Assembly (NCBI GenBank): GCA_035041965.1
Contig: JAPYMA010000267.1
Span: 33,233 to 97,232, forward strand
Source: Anisakis pegreffii
Lineage: Eukaryota > Nematoda > Chromadorea > Rhabditida > Anisakidae
DNA: 64,000 nucleotides
Reading direction: 5' to 3'
The notes beneath the pieces were generated by a model, which saw only the letters and a program-made list of their open reading frames with translations, did no database searches and was not told the origin of the DNA. The position numbers and the translations under genes were made by a program. Shown one piece after another: positions 29,910 through 42,500 of this stretch (positions within the stretch are counted from its first letter, which is position 1; every line of letters begins with the position of its first letter).

Positions 29910-32900
29910 CTACATAAAAACAGTTGGAACTATAAACCTAATAAATTAGCATAAGATGAGAGTCGCTTGAATTTGCAGAAATGAAGAGGAAAGGACGACT
30001 ATATGACCATATGAGAAGTTTGACGATACATGAAACAGTTGATTATTGGCTCTGAAGTATCTCATTTAACGTTGAAACCATAATATTTTTTCAAGAAATA
30101 TATAATTGTAAGAATTATATTCATTAGGTATTATTTTTTTCATATGTATAACTGAAACAGTAACGCTTCTTTCAAGTAATATGATGTAGTATAAGTCATC
30201 TTTGGAAATTCCATACAGCTCATGACAAGGTACTATTTGCATCGTGTTTTGATTCTCACAGAGACCCTATAATTAAAATTCGATGTTTGTAAAAATTCAT
30301 CGAGTGCTAAAAGATATTGAAAATGAGATTCATCTACCAGAGGTGAGTCTTTGAATAGTCGAAGTGAACTGAACATCTGCTAGAACGAACTGAGGTAATT
30401 CGAATTCAGAACGTGATATGGAATCTTTTGATTTGTTGAAAAAGTAAACAATATCTAAAATACTGTGACCATCTGAAAAAAAAACAACGAAACTTCATTT
30501 CATTTGCAAGCGGAATGAAACTTTTGAAGTTTATTATTATTGAAATTGCACAAATATATTTGCAAATCAATGAAAGCAAATGGGTTTGTCGAATGCCAAT
30601 GTGCATAAATCTATGCACGTTTATAAATTTCTCTCCAATGAACTATTTGTTATTTCATTCGAAATTTACATAAATAAACAAATTCGAAAGTGCAATTTCA
30701 CATGGGTAAAAGAAAATCGCTTTCGAACTAAGAAATTTATGCCAATCTGTGTGCACTAAAAAGATTCATCATTGAATAATCACAGAAATGCCTCAACTCA
30801 CAGCTTTCAATTTCAAGTTTGCACTTCTGTGCATCCATTGGGAATAGATGAAGTTTCATATGGCACGTTGCAGTGACCGTCAATCTGCAAGAAGCGAATA
30901 ACTTTCGTGAAACGTTTCAAACACTATTTCACTGCTTGTCATCAGATGATTGACGTATGAGAATGCGATTTTCTCGTCGTATGCTTTCAATGAATTAAGT
31001 CAGAATATGAGCGAGCATTCACAATGTCTTTGCATTGTATCCGCAGAAAGACCGACAATTTAAATGAATCAGTTAACTTTTTTTTTCATCGAATGTCGAA
31101 GTTGTATCCGTTCTAACATCTATAACATTTTCATGAAGCAACTTTCTGACTTACATATTAAGAATGAAAAGAATTTTGAAAGCGATAGAATTCCACTTAA
31201 ATCCTACGATTAGTACTATGGCAAGTTCTGAATGAGATGTGATCGGTGAATGGGTCTGCAATACTTCAGATATAATTTTTGAAACTCATGTAGAGTGAGG
31301 AAACTCGTTCAAGGATGATCGATGAAGTTAACTTCCATATAGTGAATACGTCAGTTGATGTTGAACGCTTAGTGTGGCCCTCCAAACTTATTCTCATACG
31401 AATGGTGCAATAAAATTACATCGGTGATTTAAAGCAGCAAGCTAAGCTTTTGAAGGGTATTCTCATAAAATTTGTGAGGTTTTTGGCCATGCTCTGATGC
31501 GATTGATGAACAAAGAATCGGTTGACCTCTGGCTTGTGAAAACGTTTCCGTCTGGATCGATCCGAAGGAATGAATTGTGAGTTGTTGCCTTGTGAAAATA
31601 AGATTTCTTTTCGTTCGGAAAGAATGTATCTGGCTTCCATAACTTCTCCAAATAGTCCACACCTACCTTGAATCAGGAAACTTTGATTCGAACTGAATGT
31701 CATGCAACAAAGGAATCAAATTCTTGTGGCTGTGTTCTGTCTTCGACGAGACGACTATTCCCAATGGAACTGAGGCAAATAACAGAAACTTGGAGATGAG
31801 TGCAAGTGTTTTCTAGACACTTCTTTATGAAGCACTATACTATTCGCTCATTCACCCTTTTGTCACCTTGTTTAATTAGATGCCATAGATTAATAATCAA
31901 CAATATCCTATATTAATGAGGAGATTATCAGTTAATAATCACACTTTCACCAGCTAAAACGAACCGTTAAAGCATCGATATCAGCGTGTGTTGTACTGAT
32001 TTGTTTGAATGCAAGACGAGGGTCATGCCAGGTTTGTCGCAGATAAAAATCCAAAGTGAAATCCTGAAAATTTTTTCACCGTTATTGTGAAGCCAGATAA
32101 AAGGCCAGGTTTGAAGTGTTTTCATGTGGGACCATAAGTAGCAGTTCTACCTCAACTGCTCCTTCAAACAAACGCAAACAAACTATCGCAACTACCCTAA
32201 ATGTTCATCAATTCAGCAACAAATGCAACTTGCGTCGATATTTATGTAGGAATATTTAGGCAGTTTCATCGCTGTTGCTTTTGCATGCTTCGAGCAGCGA
32301 AACTGTAGAAGTGTCCACTTCATCCATTACCTACTTTTTGCTAACAAAAGCAAAATCAGAAATGAGTATCTAATCTCTACCATCTATCATCATAGGATTA
32401 AGTTTGAGCATTTCTTTGTTTTCGTTATTCTATCCTCTCGTACAGTTGTTCCTTTTTATACACTTTCAACAGCAACGATCCTAAAGTTTCATTCCCTTTC
32501 GGTTTGAAAAGTGGAATACGATAATAATTAAGGCACTTTTGCTTCGTTGATGGCAATCAGTGGACACGTCAATTGACAAACATTTGCTTTTTCGGTGCTT
32601 TTTCCCTAATTGCTCCTTCATTTCACTGCCTTCTTGAAGTACATTCAATTAGTGAATCTATCAGTTTGACATGAAATTAGATATTGCGAACGATTTTATA
32701 TTGCAAATAGGTTCTGCGTAATCTTAAAATTATCGAAACTTCATGCGAATTATCAGTTTGTATAGTTTGAATGAATGTTTCGAGCTTCATCATCGTTATC
32801 GAATATTTTAGCAGCTATCGGAATTTGCACGCCCTTTTGATTGCCTGCAAAAGCAGCACGCACTCACCATGTCCACCTCAGAAACAGCACTTATGCTCGA

Positions 32901-34439
32901 AACATGCAAAGTGATGCCAACACTGACTGGATCATCACCGTATTTTGGTCTCAAACGTTTATCGTAAGTTGTGTTGTCGATCAAGCGATCCAGGATGCTC
33001 GAAATCTCTGATGTATCCGGTGTATTGTATGCGCTGAAAACACGGCAACATTCAAACGATCATTTAATCCATCATACATCTAGTCATACAATTAAAGTGA
33101 TAGCCATCTTTTTCCATACATTTCGCCTTTAAAGTTATACCAATTATATACAGCCTCAAGTGATGCTATAATTCGTTTGATATGTGCTCTAGATTCCTTC
33201 AATAGACCATCTGAGTGCACGTTCTCAATCGATAAACCAACCAACCACCCAAATGCTTCGATTGCTCATAAATTCAGTCTGTCTTGCAAAAATGAGCAAC
33301 CATTTTTTCCCCATTCATTCGAAATTATGATCAAAACATCCATGAATAACTATTAATAACTGTGCAAAAACGCTACTCGTCAGTTTCTCGAAGAACAGAG
33401 AGGAGATATGCTAATGTACTCATGGTGTACTCTTGCTGTTTTGTTCAGATTTTTTTTTAGGTACTCACTGTTGCACTTTTATTCATAAATTTATTTTTCA
33501 AGCTTTTTTGAACCAACATGGTTGCGAGACCTCAGACTGAATCGCGTTTCATGATGCTTTGATTGCTCATAACACACTTCAAAATTACACACTGCTATGT
33601 AATATATAACTGATTTATAATGAAGATAATGAACCGTCTATTGAATTGCACTAGTGATTTCTGTTATATTTACGTCCAAGATACGACTATATCCGCACTC
33701 AACTACATCTTATGAGCATTTGTTGAGATTCAGCACATCAAAAACAGCAATATTCGCTGATATATTACTGTGAAAGCGAAGCCTTTATTCCTTCGTAAAA
33801 TCGTCACTTTGTAAGTTTACCTCACGAAGGACATTCGATAAGAACGTAATCAATTAGAGATTATATGGAACTCTGATGATTTCAATCACTCCGTCTAGTG
33901 ATAATGGAGAATTATTCACATTGGAAATGAGAAATGAAAGCAACAAATCATACGCATAATAGAACTGCGCCCATACTGAGGTATTGTTGAATAGATTGAG
34001 GCTGAATAACGCAAGCAATAAAAACCGCATTCTAAGGCACCAATAACACTATCGCTCCACTGAAAATCGCTATCTGAAAAGCGTCAGTGCAAAGGAAGTA
34101 TCATTCGAGGGTGACATAATGAATCAGAAGGCCATAATGCATCAAAGAGATTTCGAATTATGTCAACATGGCAGCTGGCTTTTGAACCTGGAATCGCCGC
34201 ATCACACGTATTGAGAAAACGATGCTGAGACGCTAACTAGCATAGAGGAGTTTAAGAACGGGTATATGGAAATATGGAAAATGGATAATGCCGATGAGAA
34301 ATCTCTCAAATAACGCCATATGGTATCACTAGCTTAAGTGATTTTCCAGTTTATTTACTTACTTCAAGTCACCACACTGAGACAACAATCGATGCCATAA
34401 GTAATAAAACAAACTTATATAAACAGGCTGGTATTCCAT
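27637..34439 (-). CDS. UNC-49-like GABA-receptor subunit, copy 2 (complete)
   Basis: Complete Cys-loop anion-channel subunit of 539 residues. Exons: 34363-34439 (putative start), 32868-33033, 31965-32063, 31527-31666, 30802-30884, 30338-30472, 29710-29909, 29523-29571, 28870-29098, 28331-28529, 27926-28084, 27637-27720. The lengths sum to 1,620 bp and every junction is in phase. Domains: signal peptide (about 1-25), ligand-binding domain with Cys-loop, loop C SGNYSRL, M1 ([20 protein letters not shown]), M2 with the anion-selectivity motif PARVALG, M3 ([20 protein letters not shown]), a basic then serine- and proline-rich cytoplasmic loop ([12 protein letters not shown], then an acidic EDDDE), and M4 ([16 protein letters not shown]), ending QVEMDDFS. 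Close to UNC-49 of nematodes in the ligand-binding domain. Odd: M2 position 6' is Leu where GABA receptors usually have Thr. The start exon is inferred from a strong GTAAGT donor and matching phase. Confidence 0.9.
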
Positions 34440-35549
34440 TTGGAAGTTTTTCCGGCCGAAAAATACGACTGAATGAATGATATGCATTGAGACAGAAAAA
34501 TGCACCGCATACATTAATTTCCAGAGCAAATGTCAAATTTTCGCGTCAAAAAGGTAGCAAAAAAAACGTAAAACAAGTTGCGAATGCCCCCGAGACAACT
34601 GCTGAATTTGAATGCATATAGAGAGGATGGAGGATACGATAGGATTCATATTCGAGTTCAGACGGGTTTATTGAAAAAAAGAACACGCAAGATGGCAGAA
34701 ATGATTGACATTCAAGTAATCAGACTTCAACATCGATATTCCACCACAAAAATGTTCAATTAGCAATCGAGAACGCCGCCGCATACAATTGGATGAAATA
34801 GAGTGAGAACAGTAACGAGAGTGTTACATGTTAACATGATTATAAAAGCATTTCGCTCCGCGAAATATGTCGCATGAGCGATATGCAGCAAGAATATTGT
34901 TTGTTCACAATTGATTAAAAAATGAACGTTAAAAAAAGAAAGAAATTTCAGACGAGGTCAAAAGATGAAAAAAGTAGCTGGTAACCAAGCAAACAATGCA
35001 GACTGTTTGATGCTTCTTTCGAGCCAAGTAAAACGTCTTCTCATATGTTTGCCGTGGTCATTTCAAGTTTGGGCGTGGCACTGGTGCATCATATAAACTG
35101 AATGCATGACATCACTGAATGATGCATGGTAGCTGCTGCCGCATTCCCGTACGCCTTTCGTGTGCATCGTTGGAAGAGAACGAACATCGAAAGCTTAAAA
35201 AGTCCAACTGAAGCACATCAGTGAGGAACGTGAGTAGGCTTTAGCAATGATGGAAAACTACTTCGAGTCATTGCATTCAGTTAATGGCAATCATTGATAA
35301 GAGGAAGTCTCGCTGTCGACTATACACACATAGAACAGAATTTATTTCCAGACAAAAAGACTTCATAATACGATGACACTCGCAAAGCTTTGCTGAGTAA
35401 GGATTTGCGTCGCAGAGTAATTTCGGGACAAGACGAGACGAAAGATTTGCGAGAAAACTCGTCTCGCCTCAATTCGTCTCAAACAAAGGAACATTTCCAT
35501 ATATATCCAGTCCCGAACAGTATGCCCAATAACATATTGTTGTTTGTGC

Positions 35550-35640
35550 ATCGTTCGATTGAGCAGGATCTGGGCTTACTAAAAATGAAAATTTCGCCGA
35601 GAAATTCTGCCTCTACGAGGAGATATAGCTATCTTCCCGA
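35550..35640. repeat. Solo monomer of the repeat family arrayed at 57.1-57.9 kb
   Basis: Contains TTCGATTGAGCAGGATCT, an A-rich stretch, and GAGGAGATATAGCTAT at 35619-35634 in the same order and spacing as the monomers near 57.6 kb. It lies in the intergenic DNA between receptor copy 2 and the CLIP gene. This shows that the family is dispersed as well as tandem. Confidence 0.5.
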
Positions 35641-37116
35641 CCATAGGGGTGGGCACATTCAAATCTACCGTACCAACTTCAGTTACGTTTCAGAGGGGAG
35701 AAGCAGATCCTCTTCCCAAATCGTTACACAACTTTACAACAGTTTCGTCCGCACTCCGCTGAGCATTACTGTTATTATGTGAGCGTAATGCGGAAGATTA
35801 AAAGGTTTGCAAGACTGGATGTGTGTGATGACAAATGAGATCGAAGGAAAGTCAAGGGAAACGGCACACAAGACCATTCGAGATTATTTGGTGGAGAGAA
35901 ATCTTCGATAAGGCAATAACATAATAATGAAGCAATGTTGAGTAATTCGTCAATGCTGGCAGGATTTTGATCAAGCATAAAATGTTGCATGCGATTAGAC
36001 TGAATTTGTGACTGAATTTGAATAGTGACAGTGATCAAACAACAATTCATCAGCAAACGGATATCACAACTATCTCGTTGTGAAGTGATTTTCTACAGTT
36101 CCAAATCACATTGGTTAATTTAAGGTTTCATTGTTGCTTTTTAATGGTGAATGACTGCTTTCAGCGTTTCATGTCTCATTGTCATCTGACCAAAAGCAGA
36201 AAACAAATTCATCTATGAGCATAGCAGCCATAGGTATTTCGTTTGATTGATCTTCTTCGGTAGAGCCTGGCGGACGGAATCGGCCAAAAAAAGAAAGTAT
36301 CTGAGTGAATGCTGAAAACAAGAAATGAACCGAGAATAACGATTAAGCAACTAAATCACTGAGTTTCTCTCACGAATTCGCTCGCTCCAACAAGATAAAG
36401 TGATCAATGTTTTCATAAGTGATGAACTTTATTCATCTTTATCTTAGCTTTAACGGTGATAGAATTAACGAATGAGTAGGCAAGCAATCGCGAAACATTC
36501 CACCTTTTCAACACCATTGAAGAATTGCGTCATTCAACTAGAATATTAATGGTGCTTCCACTAATACTGGATAGCGTTGAGGTGTTCTACAGATGGCAAA
36601 ATTTTACATGGCCCGGACAAAATGGAAATAAATTAAGAAATGACAAATCCTAATTCAACTTTATTTCAGCAGTCACTTCGATTCAATTCTCTCCAAACAA
36701 TAATTGCAAGTGAAAGAAACATTTTAACTATGATGGATATAATATGACATGGAAATTATTTACTTTCTCGATTGATTCCTATCAAATGACTTCAGCACTC
36801 GATGCGAGTGCAAAAATTGACTTCACATTCGTGTTTACCTTGGTGATATTATTTATAGGTAGGTGAATGCGAATACACTGAAAGTTGAAACTGCACTAGA
36901 TCGTCTAACAAAGAGCTATCGATTGGTATATGACACCCCTCCGGAAACACGGACTTTCGTCGGAATAATTCAATGTGAATAAAAGCGCACGAACTTATGC
37001 AACAACCCAATAATATGAGCATGTCAAGTAAGCATATAAGAGTGCCACAAATGAGAACATAGCCATTCGCTTAAATAAAATGAAATACCGAGCTCATAGG
37101 AGCCGTTCATAGAAAC

Positions 37117-37255
37117 TAGCGTTCGTCGGCTAGCCGAGGGAGGGGAGAGCATCGCCTGGGAGCAAAGTGGACGGGATGAGTCCCCGAGCAAAAAGTCTAG
37201 GAACGAAATTGGCGCGGACGGGTCCCCGCCGCAAACCCCGTCCCTACGAACACTA
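37117..37255. mobile_element. hAT-type MITE, 139 bp, with 8-bp target-site duplication
   Basis: A GC-rich island in AT-rich DNA. It is bounded by perfect direct repeats ATAGAAAC at 37109-37116 and 37256-37263. Its ends are imperfect inverted repeats: left TAGCGTTCGTCGG, right (reverse complement) TAGTGTTCGTAGG, 11 of 13 matching. An 8-bp duplication and ends starting TAGNG fit the hAT superfamily. There is no coding capacity, so it would depend on a transposase elsewhere. The interior is rich in GGACGGG/CCCGTCC-type inverted segments and should fold strongly. Confidence 0.8.
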
Positions 37256-38958
37256 ATAGAAACAATAAATGTTCAAAGAAACATTCACAGACACAATTCA
37301 TGATATCAATGGTGAACAACTACTGTCAATCATAATAACAAACTCGAATACTCATTCATGAATATTTGAATAAGTGATAGACATCTGGCAGTTAAAGAGT
37401 TCCTGAGGGTACGTTCTATGATATTTTTGTGTAGTCATTGTGGACACTCGTGCGCAGTTTGAAAAGCATTCAAGTTTGAAAAACAACGTGCTAGCTGAAC
37501 AATTCCATAAATCGCAACCATGCGCATGTCTCAATTGCATTCATATTACTTGTGTTTATTTAAAAGCTGTTCGAATTCAGGTATTGCCTGAGACACGTGT
37601 TTATTACTTAATCACATCAATCGTAAATGCATCTTTAAAAAACATAAAGCACTGACAACATTGGAGTCATGAAAACAGTTTACAAACAGTACAGTTTACA
37701 AATCCATGAATGAAACAAATCAACCCTAATTCGAATAAAAATCATCCATAATCACTTCCATTACTACTGTCACAACCAGCAGGGATAGTTCAGTTGCATT
37801 CGTTCCATTAAAAGATGACTATCTACATCATGAAAACGCAATTTGCAACTGACGCAACCGATACTCGAAAATCGCTTGCACATACTATGAAGAAAATTTA
37901 CACGAATTATATTGGTCTGTTTAGCATTTTTAGATATTCTTTGAAGTAATGATGCTCTCTTACGGCCATAATTCTTGTTGTTTAGCAGCGATTTTGAATA
38001 AGAGGCAAAATCGTTCAGCAGTATATAACAGATTTGGCCGTTGAAAAGAAACGGTTTGAAGTGAAATCAATAGGAAACATCCATTTTAAACCAGCAATGT
38101 GATAGAATTTTAAGAGAAGGATAATGATCAGATATGAACCGAATCGAAAACAATTACGCGTAATGTTTCACACTGAATATAATACAGCACTAAAAAATCA
38201 CTGATATAATACAAGTCACACTGAGACAACGAATGAAAAAATCAACGAAGATATTTACATTCAAAATTAAATAGCATTTGCTCGTCTAAATCACTGAAAA
38301 TATTACATAATTACGAATTCGTTCTGGCTAGCCAAGACAAAACGCTACAGTAGCAATGAAAACGTAAAATGTGCAAACAAAAAATGACATTTTGAATCTC
38401 AGTAGCCAGCTGATAAAAGAGATCCTTCGGGTACGTTGATGAGACACGCTTTCTGCCATTGCCACACATAACGACAGCTATCCAATTAATCTTTCGAAGA
38501 TTCATTTGAGATATTTGATATCAAAGTCTCTACATTTGCATCGAATGAATTCAACCGGAAACTACCACATCAACAGAGCACAAGTGCATACAAATATCAA
38601 AAGGACAGTGACTTTTAACGAACACATCCAAAACGATATTTTGTCTTAATGAACATATCAATATGACATTAAAAATGCTCACATTTTCAAGGTGAACTGA
38701 CAGTGAAGATCTGCATATCACTCCACGTTAAAATCTGGTTCATAATTGAATTGGCTAACAGCTCGAATGATTCTTCATTCATTATGTATAATTTCCACAA
38801 TAAAATACTAAATACATCAAAAAATAAATTATTACACTGGAACGAAATGTTGAGAAAATGTATCTGAGAAAGTAAGTAATTGAAGAATGACCGGTATTAC
38901 CAAGAAGCAGTAGACAGAAGTTTGACAACTGATTTTACAACGAGAAAGATGCTTCATT

Positions 38959-39567
38959 TCAAAAGGTATAATCCCTCGACTTTTTGGGTGCCTTCGTCGG
39001 ACAATCAGCCGTATCGTGTAGAAATGCTGAAATTCATTAAAAGATTCATTTACTCGGCACTTGATGCAGAACTCTACAATGTCATCAGATGGAATGATAA
39101 CTACGCACTTAGATACAAGTTCACATCGTTCAGAACCATCCGCTCTCTGTTGAACTATCAATGCAAGATAATCACCCCAAAATCACTCAGACTTTACATA
39201 AGTATTTACTCCGTGGACTTTCAAAGTAGGCATCAGATGAAATAAAATTGAAGGTGTCAGTGAAGCAACAATCGAGAATGTCGTTGCAATTAATTGAATT
39301 TTAATGAAATATGCGCCCGAAGTGAACTAAAATAAACAAAACACTGAGATGTAAACATTCAATGAATAAGTATCACCTTCGCAGATATCACAATACGGTC
39401 GCGGTTCAGGCTTTTTCTTACTAACTCGATGGTGTGAATGTCGTTCAAATTCAACAACCTCCATCTCTTGCGATGGACAATCGGTGGTGTCGTGCAAGTC
39501 GAACATCTCACAAATATCACAGAACAATCGAATTTGAGCTTCACCCGATTTTGCCATTGTTGATAAT
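38959..39567 (-). other. C-terminal tandem zinc knuckles of the CLIP protein
   Basis: Exons 39377-39567 and 38959-39026. Knuckle 1 is [15 protein letters not shown] (C-x2-C-x5-H-x4-C) and knuckle 2 is [14 protein letters not shown] (canonical C-x2-C-x4-H-x4-C), split by the last intron. In CLIP-170 this region binds dynactin p150 and LIS1 and folds back on the CAP-Gly domains. The protein ends KKSRDYTF with the stop at 38959-38961, so it carries a terminal aromatic residue but no EEY/F tail. Confidence 0.9.
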
Positions 39568-42500
39568 CTACAAACATTCTGTCAACTCATAAGAACTGTT
39601 TGTTGATAGGCTCTAACAGTGACTACAACGGTCCTTCGATACTAATTCATCAATACGAATTAATGAAACGATGAAGAATCGACTTATCTAAATAGCTCGA
39701 TGAAAAACATTATTCACTATTACTATTATCATTATCATTATTAGTGAATTGGGTACCTGACTACATCAAAACAACTCACATGAATATGTTTATAGCTACG
39801 ATCAGTGACAGATTCAGATGGTACAATTTGATAACAATTGAAAGATAACCATTAAAATTATAAGCAGAGATGCTTAAAGCAACTAACGTTTCAACTGCAG
39901 GAAGACTGGTCAAAATATCGATCTTTTCTTTCAACTCTTTCACTTCTTTTTGTTTCGATGCAATTATTGAATTAAGAAATGCTATCTGAAAAGTACTTCA
40001 TTCGCAATTCTTTGATTACCATTAAGATATTCAATGTTCTATTCCCAAGAAACTGACTCTGGACCAACTTTCAAAAGTTCAAACTGAAATCACATTATAT
40101 TTTACCTCACTGTGAAGGTCGTCGAACTTTTCGCCGTCGGTTTTAGCAAGCGAAATTTCCAATTCTTTAATCCTTTCGATAAAACCGGTTTCTTTTTTCT
40201 TCCAATCTTCGTCCAGATCCATGAATAGAGCACTGCAAAGAATATTTCATCCACTTTCCAAAAGTGATCCTTGTGAACCGTGATGTTTCTTTTTCAAGGT
40301 TAGAATCAAATACTGTTCTACTTTATGACAAAAAACAAATGCACGGAATATGAATCGATTCAACAGACGATTCAACTAAAACATCGAATCATAATATGAC
40401 GATCGAACAATATATCATGAAAGATAGTCTTGAAATGTCGCCATCCTTTTGAAAGTATAAATAAAAATTGAGAAAGAAACGAAGTGAACATACTTCCGTT
40501 GCTTTGCTTCCGAGACTTCGATTTCATTGTCCAATTTTTCTTTTTCTAATACAAACAACTAAAAGAATTATACTCTAAAGCGACCATTTTATTTACATAT
40601 ATTCATTGGAAATAGCAGTTCAATAAACTACCTAGTGACGTGTGATTAAATCCTCCTCATTACCTCACCAAAGCGAAATTAACTACTTGACTACAATGGT
40701 TTCATTAATTCATTAATCAGAATAATTCAAAAAGGAACAAAATAAACATGAAGCAACGATAAACTGTTTTATGACATTAGGATTGATCTTTAGGAATTTC
40801 TGCAGCAAAATTTTGATGCTAATGACGTAAAAACGATGAAAACAAACTCGATCTTTGAGGGAATTCAATTCATTATCCAGTCGTTCGTTTTGCGCCTTCA
40901 GTTCACGATTTTCAGATGATAATCTCGCATATTCAACTTCGCTTGACATTTGTTCATCCTACAAAACTTCGCTACGTTATTTCGACAATAATTGAAATCC
41001 ACTAATTTCAAAAACAAAACAATCGGAAAAAATTAAGATAATGATTCATTCACATATTAATTCATTCCGTAACCTTATTGCCGACAATCTTTTGCGAGTC
41101 CACGAACGGTGATTTCAGTGATTCCTCTACTTGCGTCTTCAATCGATTATTTTCATCCTTCGTCTCAGATATCACCTTATGTAACATCTCCACTTCAGCA
41201 TCACGACTTTGCATCTGAAATTCTCCGATTTTCAATTAACTAACCAATAAAACGAAACACGAAATTCCTATTTGAACATGTGTTGGATATCATATGATTT
41301 CTACAGTTAATATCCTCATTTATTTGAACAAGAACTATATTCAAATGCGGTCAATCGAGCAAAACGCCATAAATCAGCAAAAAAATACGAACTTGTTTTT
41401 TGCATCGTTCCGCTTCAACATTCAATGCTTCAAGTTTACTTTGAATTTCTGCTAAATTCTCTCTCAAGCTGTTCACTTCCTCTTGCGCTTTATCTCGATC
41501 TGTTTCCAGTCTGCAAGTTAAAACGTTATACGACTCAATTTTAACGTCAACACCTGCTACGAATGCTCGATTGTAACAACCGAAGCAAAATTATTTATTC
41601 ATTTTGAGGATTCGTTTCGATAAGGTTACTGAGATTAAAAATAATAATTTGATTGAATGCCGCGATACTTTAATATTTAATTTATTTCAACACAATATCA
41701 AGATGTATTGAATGAAAATCGAAATGAAATTATACGCGTTCACCTTTCCATCACAGTCTGCTGCTCAAGTTTTCTACTCTCCATTTCGTCGCATTTTGAA
41801 TTCGCCACATTCAGTTTTTGTTCAGTTTGAATGGCATTCTCTTTCAGCTTTTCCACCTTAACATCAATCGAGTAATGAGAAAATTAAAATAAATCACAAA
41901 AATGCGACATTCAGCAAACAAAAAATCGAACTTCTATACAACAGGCAACGGCTCATCATAGAAACGCTAATAATACTGCCAGAACGACTTTAAATCAAGT
42001 TTCTTCTTCAAAGAACTTGCCACCTTTTCAAAAAGTTTCCGATTATGAACATCCCCACCCCCCCCCATTATGCTCTCAGTAGCATCATGAGTTTTGTGTT
42101 CTAAGTTGAAAAATTCTCGATCGACGTTTTTCAACAAGAACACTCATAAAAAATATTTTTATGTCCTCTGAGTAAAAGAATAACAAAGAAATGATATAAG
42201 GAGGATTAAGATCAACCTCGACTCGTAAATTACTCTCACTTTCTCGTAATTTCACAAGTTCAGTATTCGCTTTATCTAAATCGCTCTTCATACTGCAAGT
42301 ATGTGAATAAAACCTTACAATCACTGCGAAAAATCATAAAACAGATATTGCATTTCGGAAATTGAAGTGATAGAATCATGTCGTTATGGAAGAAAGCATT
42401 CATTCTTAAGAAGTAGAGAAATTTCTGAAAAAAAAAAGTTTATCCAATGATAAATCGGTCGAAAATAGCACTTAACAAATTGTAAACCTATCGTGGTATA

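Larger units (their letters stand above)
34440..38958. other. Intergenic region between receptor copy 2 and the CLIP gene
   Basis: It lies upstream of the receptor and downstream of the CLIP stop codon, so it should contain the receptor promoter. It holds the MITE at 37117-37255, the solo repeat at 35550-35640, and a segment near 35420-35485 with inverted CGAGACGA/TCGTCTCG words. A 130-codon plus-strand ORF (35390-35782) runs through these repeats and is probably not a gene. Confidence 0.55.

Noticed and set aside
34363..34400. Alternative first exon for receptor copy 2 in another frame ([13 protein letters not shown])
   Set aside because: It also fits the phase through a GTGACT donor and looks like a signal peptide, but its only ATG gives a very short leader. 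The GTAAGT donor in the chosen frame is stronger. It remains a possible alternative.
35390..35782. 130-codon plus-strand ORF
   Set aside because: It overlaps the solo repeat monomer and an inverted GAGACGA segment; no domain seen.
37170..37215. Hammerhead-ribozyme-like core (GATGAGTCC ... GGAACGAAA)
   Set aside because: The essential CU before GAUGA is replaced by GG, and stem II pairs poorly. The segment is better explained as the interior of the GC-rich MITE.
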